The translations under genes were made by a program, and so were the position numbers. The notes under the pieces were generated by a model. That model was given only the letters and a program-made list of their open reading frames with translations, was not told the DNA's origin and ran no database searches. A stretch of 64,000 nt of DNA from Amoebidium appalachense (Eukaryota > Ichthyosporea), in contig CAVNZM010000001.1 in assembly GCA_963693365.1 (NCBI GenBank), positions 8,618,001 through 8,682,000 of the forward strand, given 5' to 3'. Of the stretch, positions 1 through 12,479 are shown piece by piece. Numbering within the stretch: the stretch's first letter is position 1; every line of letters starts with the position of its first letter.

Positions 1-16
1 TGGTGGTGGTGGTGGT

Positions 17-65
<49 letters not shown>

Positions 66-528
66 CTCCTCGGGGGAGTGAAGTGGGCATGTGTACACAC
101 CTGCACATACTGACATTCATGCCTGTTTTTACAAGCAAACACATTAACGTACACATGTAGCATAGAAGCACAATTGATTGTTTTTGAAAGGGGGGGGGGG
201 GGGGGGGAGGGGGGGGGGTTCAGGCCGCGGGGGGTGGGGGGTCCTGGAGTAAAGTAGTGTGAAGTAGTGAGAGAGGATGTATGGAGATGTGAGAAACAAG
301 AGCAGAAGTTGGTGCCTGGATTTTGTTTGTGTACGCACGTTCACAATCAGCGCCACCCATCTACACTGAACAAGTGGTTGTGGTACGGATGCACACGCAC
401 ACGCATTTAAACTGGACAGAATCACACGCACCGTGACAGTCACATACACACACTCTCTCTTAGGGTCCCGGAGAAAGGAAAAGCATTTCGTGAGGTGTTG
501 GAGTCAGTCGTTCTACTGTATACTTTTG

Positions 529-904
529 ATAGACATGTTTTACCATAACACAATCTAGATAGTATATGATAAGTTTATCACGATATACTTATTATATACT
601 ATTTGATCAGTGTCGATTTTACCATAGTGACTTCAGAAATAGTTTGTCGTTCGCGGGCCGCCGAGCGGTGAGCCGCGCGCTGCGGCCCTGGTGCGCATTC
701 CGATGCGTCCCCCTCCAATCAAAAGACGATCTAGCCCGAGATATCATACCCGATACGTTGTATATCTTTTGGCCCCCTCATATGAGTGATATACAAACTT
801 TTAGCGACTTTGCATATCTTTTTCGCGATTCTACCAAATCGGGCATCTGTACGATATTTATATCATATACTATCTAGATTGTGTTATGGTTAAAACATGT
901 CTAT
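529..904. mobile_element. MITE-like element with about 43-bp terminal inverted repeats
   Basis: Bases 529-571 and 861-904 are inverted repeats of each other over about 43 positions, with a single one-base indel. The repeated arm includes TAGACATG, CCATAACACAATCTAG and TAGTATATGATA. The 290-bp interior is AT-rich at both ends with a short GC-rich core near 655-700, and holds no recognisable protein. Size, long TIRs and lack of coding capacity fit a non-autonomous DNA transposon. It lies inside the last intron of the Rpt1 gene. I could not define a clear target-site duplication. Confidence 0.65.
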
Positions 905-947
905 TGTTAACTCTTTTCTTTTTTTGTTTGTTCCCGTGTATGTTGGG

Positions 948-950
<3 letters not shown>

Positions 951-1021
<71 letters not shown>

Positions 1022-1062
1022 GCGTGTGCGTGTGCGTGTGCGTGTGCGTGTGCGTGTGCGTG

Positions 1063-1130
<68 letters not shown>

Positions 1131-1142
1131 TGTGTGTGCGCG
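951..1142. repeat. Compound (TG)n to (TGTGCG)n to (TGCG)n microsatellite
   Basis: A pure TG tract (951-1015) passes into TG/TGCG hexamers (to about 1062), then into pure TGCG tetramers (to about 1130). All are alternating purine-pyrimidine. It lies about 150 bp before the Rpt1 3' splice site, followed by a G-run (1191-1235). Confidence 0.95.
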
Positions 1143-1204
1143 CGCCCGCGCATGTGTTATTATTTATATTTATTTATTTATTTTCTTTGTTGGGGGGGGG
1201 GGGG

Positions 1205-1237
<33 letters not shown>

Positions 1238-1294
1238 ATCCATGTGCTGTTATTGGCTGGTTTAATTGATTGGAATGTGGTGTTCTGTGTGCAG

Positions 1295-1390
1295 GTGGCC
1301 ACGGAGAAGGACTTCCTGGACGCCATCAACAAGGTCATCAAGGGCTATCAGAAGTTCAGCGCCACCCCCCGCTACATGGCATACAACTGA
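1295..1390 (+). CDS. PSMC2: 26S proteasome regulatory subunit 7 (Rpt1), last exon
   Basis: This is the terminal coding exon of the Rpt1 AAA ATPase of the 19S proteasome base, which unfolds and threads ubiquitinated substrates into the 20S core. It follows a 3' splice site (gtgtgcag, ending at 1294), opens in phase 0 and encodes 31 residues before TGA. The peptide contains [15 protein letters not shown] and ends [12 protein letters not shown], which I recognise as the almost invariant C-terminus of Rpt1/PSMC2. The other exons lie upstream of the window. The visible part of the preceding intron (1-1294) holds G-runs, a MITE-like element (529-904) and a compound TG/TGCG repeat. An AATAAA sits four bases after the stop. 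The exon identity is near certain; the rest of the gene is not visible. Confidence 0.93.
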   Translation: MATEKDFLDAINKVIKGYQKFSATPRYMAYN

Positions 1391-1533
1391 GAAAATAAAA
1401 AGTGACTGCGTATATTGTTTCTTCAGAAACAAGAAACTGGGGTGGTATTGATGATTTTGATGGGGATCAAAATGACTTTGAAACCGTAATCAACAAATTG
1501 GACATTACTTACACGCACACACGAGCGCGCGTG

Positions 1534-1575
<42 letters not shown>

Positions 1576-1886
1576 ACGCACACGCACACGCACACACGCT
1601 CGTGCACACACTGTGATATGTAGATACAAGTTCTATCTCCCAGTCCTCACTCCCCCACCGGCCCCCGGGCCCACCCGGGTCCCCCACCCCCACCCCCTGC
1701 AGGCTGGAGTTTATAATTATGATCACTGTCCCGGATCACGTCTGGGATACTCACCACGTGCACATACACTACCAATACTTACTACAACCACAAGTTTGGC
1801 AGTAAGTCACGGCAGGGTACAGGGCACACACGTATGATACCTTACGAATTCGAACGTGCACAGACTGAGTGTACATCACTGTGATG
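1391..1886. other. Convergent intergenic spacer
   Basis: Short spacer between the Rpt1 stop and the terminal exon of an opposing gene. It holds a (CA)n tract with CACACG interruptions (about 1535-1602) and unremarkable unique sequence. I see no gene in it. Confidence 0.6.
1394..1399 (+). promoter_or_regulatory. Polyadenylation hexamer AATAAA of the Rpt1 gene
   Basis: A canonical AATAAA starts four bases after the TGA of the Rpt1 terminal exon. If used, the 3' UTR is only about 20-30 bases. The location is seen in the sequence; its use is inferred. Confidence 0.6.
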
Positions 1887-2110
1887 TCACTTGGCCATGG
1901 TGATTGGTGCCTGTGTGCACATGGGACAGTCTGGGTCCAGCATCTCACCTGGCTGCTCATGCAGCACCACTCCCAGCTGCCGGCCAATGGGCAGGTGTGT
2001 TGTCTGCTGCAGCAGCTCACGTGTGGCAGCCGCCAGCTCACACGTGCACATTGGGCCAGCCTTTTTCTGCTCCTCGGCAACTGTGAACTCCTCCTTGCAC
2101 TTCCGCCAGC
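1887..2110 (-). CDS. Unidentified gene, probable terminal exon (cysteine-containing)
   Basis: On the minus strand a 3' splice site (gtggttcacag) precedes an open stretch of about 74 codons that ends in TGA at 1887-1889. The peptide starts GWRKCKEEFTVAEEQ, has a helical middle with ELAAATRELLQQ, and contains the cysteine pairs CTC and CPMC near the C-terminus. Codon use is G/C-rich at third positions, unlike the flanking repeats, and the acceptor fits the window's style, so I take it as real coding sequence. No family is recognised. The remaining exons should lie at higher coordinates, but none was found before the Harbinger insertion. The plus-strand frames over the same bases look like shadows. 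Confidence 0.4.
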
Positions 2111-3130
<1,020 letters not shown>

Positions 3131-4512
3131 TTATTTTTTTGCCTCCTCCACCACCAGCGGCCGCTGGATATTGGTGAGGAAGGCACAGACCAAGAACACA
3201 GAGTGAGCAATTCTAAATTGCGTCACGGGGATGGGGGCATGTAGCCACTTATAGCTCTTGATTCTAGCTATTGCCCTTTCTGCGTGAATGCGGAGGGAGG
3301 CAATGCTGCGGCCTTCCGCTGCCTGCTTCCCCGTAAACTGCCTAATACCATCCCTTTTGAAGGGGGGCTGGAAACAGTGTAGGCCTGCCATTTCACACCG
3401 TTCCCTAATATGCACACCTTTTTCTATCATTATGCCCATGCCCTTAGGTACCTTAGCAATAACACGCGCATTCTGGCACATTATCTTATCGGATGCACCA
3501 CCCCCATTGGCACCCTGCACTAAGCCCACACGCAGTGAGGGCAAAACTCCCACAAGCCACTTTAAAGTATGCCGTTGCTTATAATCACTCGACATGAGAG
3601 ACGCGAGGTGTGCGTCTGAAGAGATCTCATCAATGATCTCTGTAGCATCTAGAATGATACCGGTTTCCTTATACTGGGGATTGACCTTAAAGAGCTTGTG
3701 TGCATCTGCTTCTAATTCTTCCTTCGAAGGAAGGTCAGGAAACAAGAACTGCACCACCCCAACCACAAACATAACCCGTGCACGAAATATGGTGCTTACT
3801 GTTGCTTCACTTACACCGAACAGGTAGTCCATGTGCTCCTGTGGGAATCCCTGTTTCATATACACCAGCGCAACTAGAATCTCGTTGTCCCAACGGGTTT
3901 TCGAGCTGAACCGTTGTGTGCCTTTGGCTTCCCCTCCATGTTCAGGTTTGCCCCGCCCACCAGCACACATATTTCCAAAAACAACGACAAAACGGTCCAG
4001 TTGGGAAACCCTGTGTACGTGCTTACTGACTTATCGTTGTTCTTGATCATGACTATGGACATGCGCGTGATTTTTTCCTTCTTTATCGAAAGTAGCTCGT
4101 TCTGTAGTTCCAGGTTTTCTTTCAAACTAGCTGTCGTTTCTTTCGCACACTTTTCCGCCTCTGCTTTCATTTGGTCCACTTTGCCTAACGCCTTACTTAG
4201 CTATGCAGCCAAAACCTTATTCCCTGCAAGCACACTCTTTGCCCACGCATCTGCTGCAGACAGCTTTTCGTCCCTTTCCTCGATTTGTTTGCTCTTCTCG
4301 GCTAGCTCCGCCTCTAGCCTGCGCAACTCGGCGTTTTTCTCGTCCAACATAGCCTCGAGTTGTTCGGTTGTGCGCGAGAAGGGCGGTTCCTGTTCCTCCT
4401 GTGCGTTTTGGATGTCATCTTTTGCTCGTTTTGCAGCTCTCTCTCTGCGTTCTGTGTCTAGTTTCCTTTTAACGCCCAGCCTCATCCTTGTTATACCCGG
4501 GTATTTCGACAC
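3131..4512 (-). pseudogene. PIF/Harbinger-type DDE transposase, decayed
   Basis: A transposase of the DDE superfamily (Pfam DDE_Tnp_4 type with a helix-turn-helix before it). The 5' part (4512-4201) is a charged coiled coil. An in-frame TAG at 4201-4203 interrupts it, and the same frame continues as a coiled coil and a TYTGFPNWTVLS segment typical of this family. A one-base frameshift near 3900-3905 moves the reading into the main frame (3970-3131). There, residues about 47-63 carry the DYLFGVSEATVSTIF helix-turn-helix. D108 in ILDATEI and E231 in HAERAIARIK are the first and last catalytic acids. The middle acid, normally within ADRGF, reads IEKGV (E183), so D is replaced. Stop, frameshift and lost aspartate together indicate an inactive copy. 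No Myb-like partner gene was seen. Confidence 0.85.
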
Positions 4513-4794
4513 CCTCAGGCACTAGTTCAGGCACCGCTAGGCCTCCGTTGCTTACACCATTTTTTCGCTACTGTGCAGGCCCGCGTAGGGCCGTTAGACG
4601 GCAGCACATCCTGCACCTAAGCAAAAATGTGCGTGAGCTAACCAACAATTGTTGTATGTAATATACTTTTTTTGCAAAAACCCTCTTTTTTTCCTTCTAA
4701 GGGTTGGTGGAAAAGTGGTACGTGGCTTCACGTGTTACGCGTTGGTTGGGAACCGTTTCCCGCCAAAACCCATGGGGGCGGGCTAGGCCCTATG

Positions 4795-5027
4795 GGTCAT
4801 GAGCCACGGCCATCTAGGAGTCTCTACAATAGATGGCCGTGGTCATGAGCCGCATTCCACAAATCAGCCTACTATTATAGATCCAAAGTGGTCCATCAGT
4901 GTAAAGGTGTCGTATTTACAAAAAATAAAAGCCCGCGGCGTGCAATTGCATGTGCCCATGCCACGGGATCGTATACGTATTTAGGCGCTAAATACGAATA
5001 CGATAAAAACCCGTATTTAGCGCGCTA
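4795..5027. repeat. Subterminal inverted repeats of the Harbinger element
   Basis: Two sets of local inverted repeats lie between transposase and terminus. GCCACGGCCATCTA pairs with TAGATGGCCGTGGT across 4801-4846. CGTATTTAG/CTAAATACG motifs around 4976-4997 recur at 5011-5023. Clustered subterminal repeats are typical transposase-binding regions; that role is inferred. Confidence 0.55.
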
Positions 5028-5042
5028 CCAAACAGGCCCTTA
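5010..5042. mobile_element. Harbinger terminal inverted repeat end plus TTA target site
   Basis: Read on the minus strand, the element would begin GGGCCTGTTTGGTAGCGCGC, the usual look of PIF/Harbinger termini, flanked by TTA (5040-5042), the typical 3-bp target of this superfamily. It lies 5' of the transposase remnant on the coding strand. The matching opposite end was not found before 3131, so the element is probably truncated on that side. Confidence 0.6.
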
Positions 5043-7409
5043 GGCTCACAACCTGCAAGCGTGGGGCACTGCAAAGCCTGTGTGTGCACGTGTACGGCCT
5101 ACTAGTGTTACAGCTAAAAGAAGGGTCACTGAGGGGGGGAGGGCTCCGAGCCTACCAGTGTGTGGGTGTGTGCAGGCTACTATATGCAGGTGTACGGCCG
5201 TGTATAGCCTGTGTAGGGTCCTGTGGGCCGGTGTGAAGCCTGCTGCACGTGTGTGTGCACCTGTACAGGACGTGTGAGCCGTGCATATGCACTAGTACTG
5301 GTGTGGCCGCGATGGGCGATCGCGTACTCAGTGACACCATGGAAGCAAGGGGAGTGCAGGATTGGAGCCTGTCTTGTTGCGCAAGTCGGCAAATTCATGC
5401 CTGCAATTATGCGGAGGTCCCACATCCTTCCCCTCCTTTTAGTTTGCTACTTTCCCTTTTCTTTTTTAGGTTCATATGCATCAGGCAACTCAGTCGACCA
5501 CATATGTATACAGGGGCGACGTCACAGGCAGCTCAGGCTCATGACGTCGATCGCAATTGCAACCGGCTCACGTGAATATGAGCAAGCCGCTGCAGCTTTA
5601 GAAACCCAAGCAAGCATTACAGCTTTTTGTTTATGTGCATTGAAGAAGGTTAATCCAGAGCTAAAAATGAAATTGTGTTTATATGGCAATCTATTATGTA
5701 TGTAACGTATGTATGTATTACCAACATGACACTGTGCTCACGTGCATTACTACGCTTGGACTGGTGCTGTAGTAAATACCAGGGATGTAAATATAACCAA
5801 TATATGCTCATTTCAGAAGTTCACACTTCCGACACGGACAACATCTGGTATTAAGAATAACGGTCAACCACAGCCTGCCAGACAGCTGTCTGTGTGATCG
5901 ATTTACACAGCACTTAACTAATAGCATGATTGCCGGGATGGCATCAAAATTCAAAATGAAATAAGTACATTTGTGAGATGTACTATATAAAAAGGCAAGC
6001 CAGCCAGGGAGTGTATATGGGAGGCACAATATGGCGCCTGCATGCGCGGAGCCGAAATCGATATATCAGATGAGGACAGTTCTTATTGCGGGATCAGGAT
6101 CCGACGGTATGGCCCGGGTGTATTTGCGCAACATTTAGCCTTGCGAAATTCTTTGGTCGAACAACTCACAAAAGAAATCAATAGAATACTGACCGCTAAT
6201 TAGTAATTTATAAAAAAACTGTTATTATCTGTTCTGCAGGATGTTATGTTTGCGCAAGGTACCCTGTCGACTCCACTTGCAAGGCGAGGCCTCCCGCCGG
6301 CCGACCGTCTGGCACCCGCGCGTCTGAAAGAAACTTTTTCAAAATTCGAAATAAGTGAATTTTTCAGCTGCATCATGGCCGCGCATATGCATGCGCCGCA
6401 TCGTCGATGGCGAAATCAAACACGTCTGGGCCGCATTAACCACAATATATTTGTTTTCAGGGTTCAAACTTAAAATACATTTAACAAAGCCACAATGCAA
6501 AATGTAAGGACTGTGTGGTTTCTTCACGTGACAGTGTCCCCGGAAAAAATATCCCGAGCCGACTCTTGTGATCACGGTTCGAGAAACTATTTCTGCAAGA
6601 TGCTAAAATTAGATTAGATCATTATCTTATTTTGATTCGCTAAATGTCACTCCATGCTCTTTCAGCATCAACCGGGAATGACAATAAACCAGTCATTGAA
6701 CAATGCGCTTATTCAGGTGTGACTGACTAATCAGCGCACATTTTTGCACCTCGTACGCTCAAAGCACTTAGAAAGGAAACTGTGCGGCTCCCAAGGCCAC
6801 AATCACCTATGATAATCAAAATATTCTACCTCAAAACTATTCAGGGAATACTAAAAATGAAAAACTTTAAATGTATAAGTTTTTTTTTCTATTTCTATCC
6901 GAGGAGAATTTCTCACATCACGATTTGGGCAATAAAGCTTGATGCCCGATTTAGAAATCTATTTTTGGCATACAGTCTCGGCCACACTCAAACGTCCACC
7001 ATGCACACGTCAACACGTTGCGCATGCGTCGTTGTCTTTCTGCTGGCAACGTTGATTCACTTTGCTCTGTCTTTTCAACGTCTGCAAAAAAAACAACGCA
7101 CATAGCCACACACGCACATAGCCACACACTCACAGTTCAAGGTTGCGTGCGAAACTTATCATTAGCATCACTTTGCAGACCGTTGCAGGGAACGAGTACT
7201 TGAGCGTCTTGACTCGCAGAATCGTCCACCTCAACTGGACAGTTCCGTTTCGAAAGTTTTCCGCAATCGTTGGTTACTTCAGAACTGTCATAGCCTGAAC
7301 GGCAGTGGCTCTCGACTGAAAAAAAGCAGCAACTTTTCTTTTTCGACACCGTGCTAACTACATTCTAAGAGGGGTGGCAGGGGCCGCCTAGGCCTCTACG
7401 GAGCGGATA
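5043..7409. other. Intergenic region without recognised gene
   Basis: About 2.4 kb. The part 5060-5310 is built of loose, degenerate repeats of a GTGTAYGGCCT/TGTGTAGCCT-like motif, resembling an old minisatellite. From 5600 to 7380 it is mostly unique and AT-rich. One minus-strand open stretch (7349-7137) looks mildly protein-like but ends before a plausible donor, so I did not annotate it. The last few hundred bases should hold the bZIP promoter; no TATA-like or initiator element could be picked with confidence. Confidence 0.55.
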
Positions 7410-9653
7410 ATGCTGCTGCACAGGCAACCTGCCGTTTCCAGTTCCATGTACAACCCACACTCACAGGCCTCGGCAGGCTACAACAGGTACGACATCACTC
7501 AAATGCCAGAAATTTACACGCTTTGTTTAGCAATTGCCTCACGATAGTACCCAACTAGTGTTGGTGTGGAAGTCTTCCCGTTCTTTTTTCCTTTGACGAA
7601 CGAGTGCTTTCTCGCTTACTTGAGACTTAAACATACCAGTTTCCGACCTTTCTTGCCTCACACCCCACTTGCTCTCAGGCTCGATGCCGTGTTACTTCCC
7701 TCCTTGACCCAGTGGCTGACACTGCCATTTCTCTCCTTCTTTCTCCTGTTTTCTTTTTCTTGCCAGCAGGTCCCCTTATGTAGATGGGGGTGATGGGCAC
7801 GATGGGCACGAAGGGCTAGACTGGCACGGCCTGGGCCAGCGCTACAACAAACAGAACAGCCTCGTTTGGCGCCAGTGGCACTCTGATGAGGATGGTGTGT
7901 GCCCTTCCTCCTCACCTCTCTCTCTCTCTCTCCCTTTTTCTCGCTGTGTTTTGTTTTCTGAACGGTTGTTGACTGCTCAAGCGATGAAAGTAGTTCCTCC
8001 CACTCTCTTTGCACCCACCCACACCAAGTCCGTTCTTTCATCCTCGTTGTACCCCCCCCCCCCCCCCCCCCTCCCCCCCTCCCCCTTCCCCTCCCCCAAA
8101 TAAGAACAATAGTAATATAATAATGAGTGGATAAATGTTGCGCCTAAAACTTCACATCATTAGTGCAGACAAAGGCATAATTTTCCTCTCAGAAGCAAAC
8201 TGGCACTTCCCGGCACCTTTTAACTAGAGCTAGGCACCTATCAAAATGGTGAACTTTCTGAACTTTGCAACAATGTCATAAAACTAACACTATTTTTTTT
8301 CCTTTAGCGGAAGGTGAGCAGGGTCTTCTTGACCACGGCAGCGCCCAGCAACTGTCGCGCGCCGACCGGGATGACATGTCACAGCCCAACACACCCCACC
8401 CGGGAAACAACAATGCCGGGAGTGGTGGGGGAAGCACCACAGGGAGGGGAGTGTACCGCCGCAGCCAGGAGTCTGCAAAGAAAAACGCCGAGTTTGCGCG
8501 TGCAAACAGACAACGCAAGAAGGAGTACGTTACCACGCTGGAGGAGAAGGTGCGGGCACAGAACGACACGATTAAGCAGCTGAGGCAGCAGCTGGAGGGG
8601 GTCCACGACGAAACACAGGCGCTCAAGGACCAGGTGTGTGTGCGTGTGTTCCTATTTGAGCCTATTTCTCCTTCTGTGTGTGTGTGTAATTTCAATAGCC
8701 TTCTTCGGCAGTTTTAGCTGGAATGGTACTGAGCAGCTTGCAGGAGAGACAAGAGAGAAAGGCAAGGGAAGGGGGAGATTAGGCTTGTTATAGTGGGACT
8801 CAGAGCAAACGGGCAGGTGGAAAGGGGAGGAAGGGGGGACTGGTAGCTCTTTGAAGCTGCAGAAAACGATCCGGAAATGTGTCAGCCTTACTGGTGCCCT
8901 GCATCGTCCACGTGATCTTAGTAAACTGATCTCTGCCCCCCTCTTTCTCTGCAGGTGTCGTACCTCCAGAACGTCATTGCCAACCAGTCCAGTCTCTCAA
9001 ACGTGCTCACGGCCATATCCATGGCCCTACCCACGGCCGTTTTGGGCAGCCCGAGCACTCGGAGTAACCAATCGGCTCTTTCACCCTCCATGCAGTCCGG
9101 CAACATGAATAATCCAGGCACAAAACGCCAAGGGGAAGATGGGGGAGAGCAAGGGGCACGGACGATGAAGCAGCAGAGGTTATCGGATGGGGCGCAGCGG
9201 CTGCCCTCGGGAGCACAAGGAAGGTGGGAGGAGGGCGGGGGGGTGTGCCTGCACGTGACTGGAGCGGGTGTGTCGATGGAATTCTGTCACCAATGCAGCA
9301 GGTCTGCACAAAGGGCACGTAAGCCCTCGTCAGAGCTGACGAACACAGCTGCAAACCAACATCATGTACAGGGGGCGGATGAACAGAGGGGTGACTTGGG
9401 CGTTCCCCTGTATTGGCGCCGGAACATTGGGCCGAATCAGGGGCATGAACGTGCCGAGCGTGAAAGCAACAACTTTAAGCAGGGTGGGGGCAACGGCATG
9501 CTCCCTCCGACTGGCGGGAGGGGGGGCCAGTTTTGGGAGGACGGAGGGGTATCCAATGGAGGAAGGAAGCAGCAGGGGGGGAATGGGCAGAGGGGCGGGT
9601 GGGGGCCGGGGCCGATGGAAGATGAGAAACCACCCCTGGCACGCACACTGTAA
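7410..9653 (+). CDS. bZIP transcription factor, CREBZF/ATF-like, four exons
   Basis: Exons 7410-7486, 7770-7894 (or from 7767), 8308-8633 and 8955-9653 join with matching phases (2/1, 1/2, 0/0) to about 408 codons. Residues about 118-140 form a basic region with N127-x7-R135 (NAEFARANR) followed by QRKKEY, the bZIP DNA-contact signature. A leucine zipper runs from about residue 144 through the exon 3-4 junction. Exon 4 opens SYLQNVIANQSSLSNVL, close to what I remember of the zipper end in CREBZF-type factors. The rest of exon 4 is a low-complexity Gly/Gln/Ser tail of about 190 residues, with stop TAA at 9651-9653. Exon 2 is His/Asp/Gly-rich (DGHDGHEGLDWHG). The protein should be nuclear and bind DNA as a dimer. 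The start ATG at 7410 was chosen because it gives the only phase-consistent first exon. The bZIP identity is firm; the subfamily is tentative. Confidence 0.82.
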
Positions 9654-11117
9654 GCAAACACCATCTGACTCAGGGAGCGAAAGTAAGGAATAGTTAGGTT
9701 TTGATGATATGAAACGAATACGGCAGGAGGGAATTATAGGTGAAGGATTGGTTGTTTACTAGATCTAGAGGGTATGATGTGTTTAGCAACTTGGCAGCAA
9801 TTATGAAAGACGAATTAGGATTCCAGTTACTGCTATTGAACGATATCAGTATGGTGGTTATTTTAGATATGTAGTAATTCTCAGAGTCGTTGCCCGACGT
9901 GACCCTCACATGCACACCCAGTTTTTTGTCTTCTATACATACTTGTCAGTATAACGATCAGGAGTTAGTTTCAGTTTCCTATTGCAAACGTATGTTTGTG
10001 GTAGCTACTACAGGGAGTCTTTTTGGTGAAAACTATTACAGCGAATAATGCCGGAGCTTAGAAGCGAGGTGATGCTGTTGGCTTTGTGCCTTCGAGCTAT
10101 ATTTGTTATAGGTGATGTTCAGCTCAGAAGTTCCAAACGTCATTAACTTTGTGATTTGCAAGACGTTCAGTTCAGTAAAAACGCACGGTGCTGCTGGCCA
10201 GCACTGGGCCCAAAGACTTTCGTACTAGTACTTGTTTTTGGCCTTTGTGAAATATACTGAGGCATGTTTATGGTACCCGGTGTTGAATATCGTGGTGTAT
10301 ACTGGCCAACTAATTTTTTTGTAGTGTAGTGGGTGTGTACGTGGCTCCGAGCACAAATAAGGAGCCGTAAATACGCGCACGGACGATCGATTTCAACCGT
10401 AGGTGTTAACACTATGATAAAGCCGTTAAAAGCTCTGCTCAGTTTCCAACTTGGGCCACTAAAAACGTAGCATTCTTGTGCATGATAATCATGAAACGTT
10501 TCTTGAACAGCAGGGTTAACGATTCTCGTCTATATGCTGTGCGGCAGCGGGGCGGGGTGCTTCTCCAACCAGTAAAAGAACAAACAGGACAATTTCAGCC
10601 AGAGGACATGGTGTTTGTATTCGTAGCAGCCAGCAATTGGTGTTGCAAACGGTTTGGCCGTTCAAATTGCAATTGCCTGAAAACTTTGTGTACAAAACGT
10701 TTCCACCTTTTACGATTATTCTCGTGCCCTAAGTATACGTCCCTTCCAACGCATGGTTTTGTACGTTAATTCGTTTTTTGTTTCGTTTGAAAACCGAACG
10801 TAGCCGCCGCCGACGTTAGATTTGTAGTACTATAGATCTCAATCTTATAAGATCGCAAGCCACGTGCCTGACGATGTGTCTGAATCAATATACTTGATCG
10901 CAAACTCTTGGGTAAATTGGTATCAGTTTTAGGTGTTCATGTTTTCAATCATCCAAAACAAAAACCTCAGTAAGTGAGTTAGCACAGTTGAGCAGAAAGA
11001 GCTTTGTGCCGTGCAGTTTGTTATGACTCGGCGATATAATAGTGAAGTAGGAAACGTTTCCATCTTTTACGGTTATTCTCGTGCCCCTACGTCCCTTCCC
11101 TTCAGTAAACGGCAAAC
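9654..11117. other. Intergenic region between the bZIP and small coiled-coil genes
   Basis: About 1.5 kb of mostly unique, AT-leaning sequence. No exon is recognised. Its one clear structure is a roughly 50-bp segment near 10695 repeated just upstream of the next gene's ATG (see the repeat entry). Confidence 0.6.
10695..11099 (+). repeat. Two diverged copies of a roughly 50-bp promoter-proximal segment
   Basis: Bases 10695-10749 and 11052-11099 share AAACGTTTCCA, CTTTTACG, TTATTCTCGTGCCC and ACGTCCCTTCC in the same order, with a few substitutions and a short indel. The second copy ends 18 bases before the ATG of the small coiled-coil gene, so it lies in the promoter or 5' UTR. Confidence 0.7.
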
Positions 11118-12179
<1,062 letters not shown>

Positions 12180-12435
12180 TTCGTTTAAATACGTTTTGTT
12201 CTTATTTTTTCAAGTCATATCTAATGTCGGGGGGGGGGGGGGGGGGGGGGGGGGTTTTGGGGGGGGGGGGGGGGGGGGGGGTTACGCTGTTTAGTCGAGG
12301 CACAGAGACTGGCCAGTTTTGGGTATGATGGGGGGGGTTTTGCTCGGTATATACCCACTTGAGCAGCGTAATATCAGGATCAGGTACATGGAGGTCGGGC
12401 GATGATTGTGTACTGCAGGGAAGCGGCAGCGGCGG

Positions 12436-12479
<44 letters not shown>

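Noticed and set aside
566-877. 103-codon plus-strand frame inside the MITE-like element
   Set aside because: No family resemblance, and it lies between in-phase TIR arms.
890-1390. Open frames of Cys-Val/Arg-Ala-Cys repeats over the TG/TGCG tract
   Set aside because: Pure translation of the microsatellite; only the last 96 bases (Rpt1 exon) are supported as coding.
7137-7349. Minus-strand open stretch after a TTTTTTTCAG site with a GTGAGT downstream
   Set aside because: The only open frame stops one codon before the donor, and the product matches nothing known.
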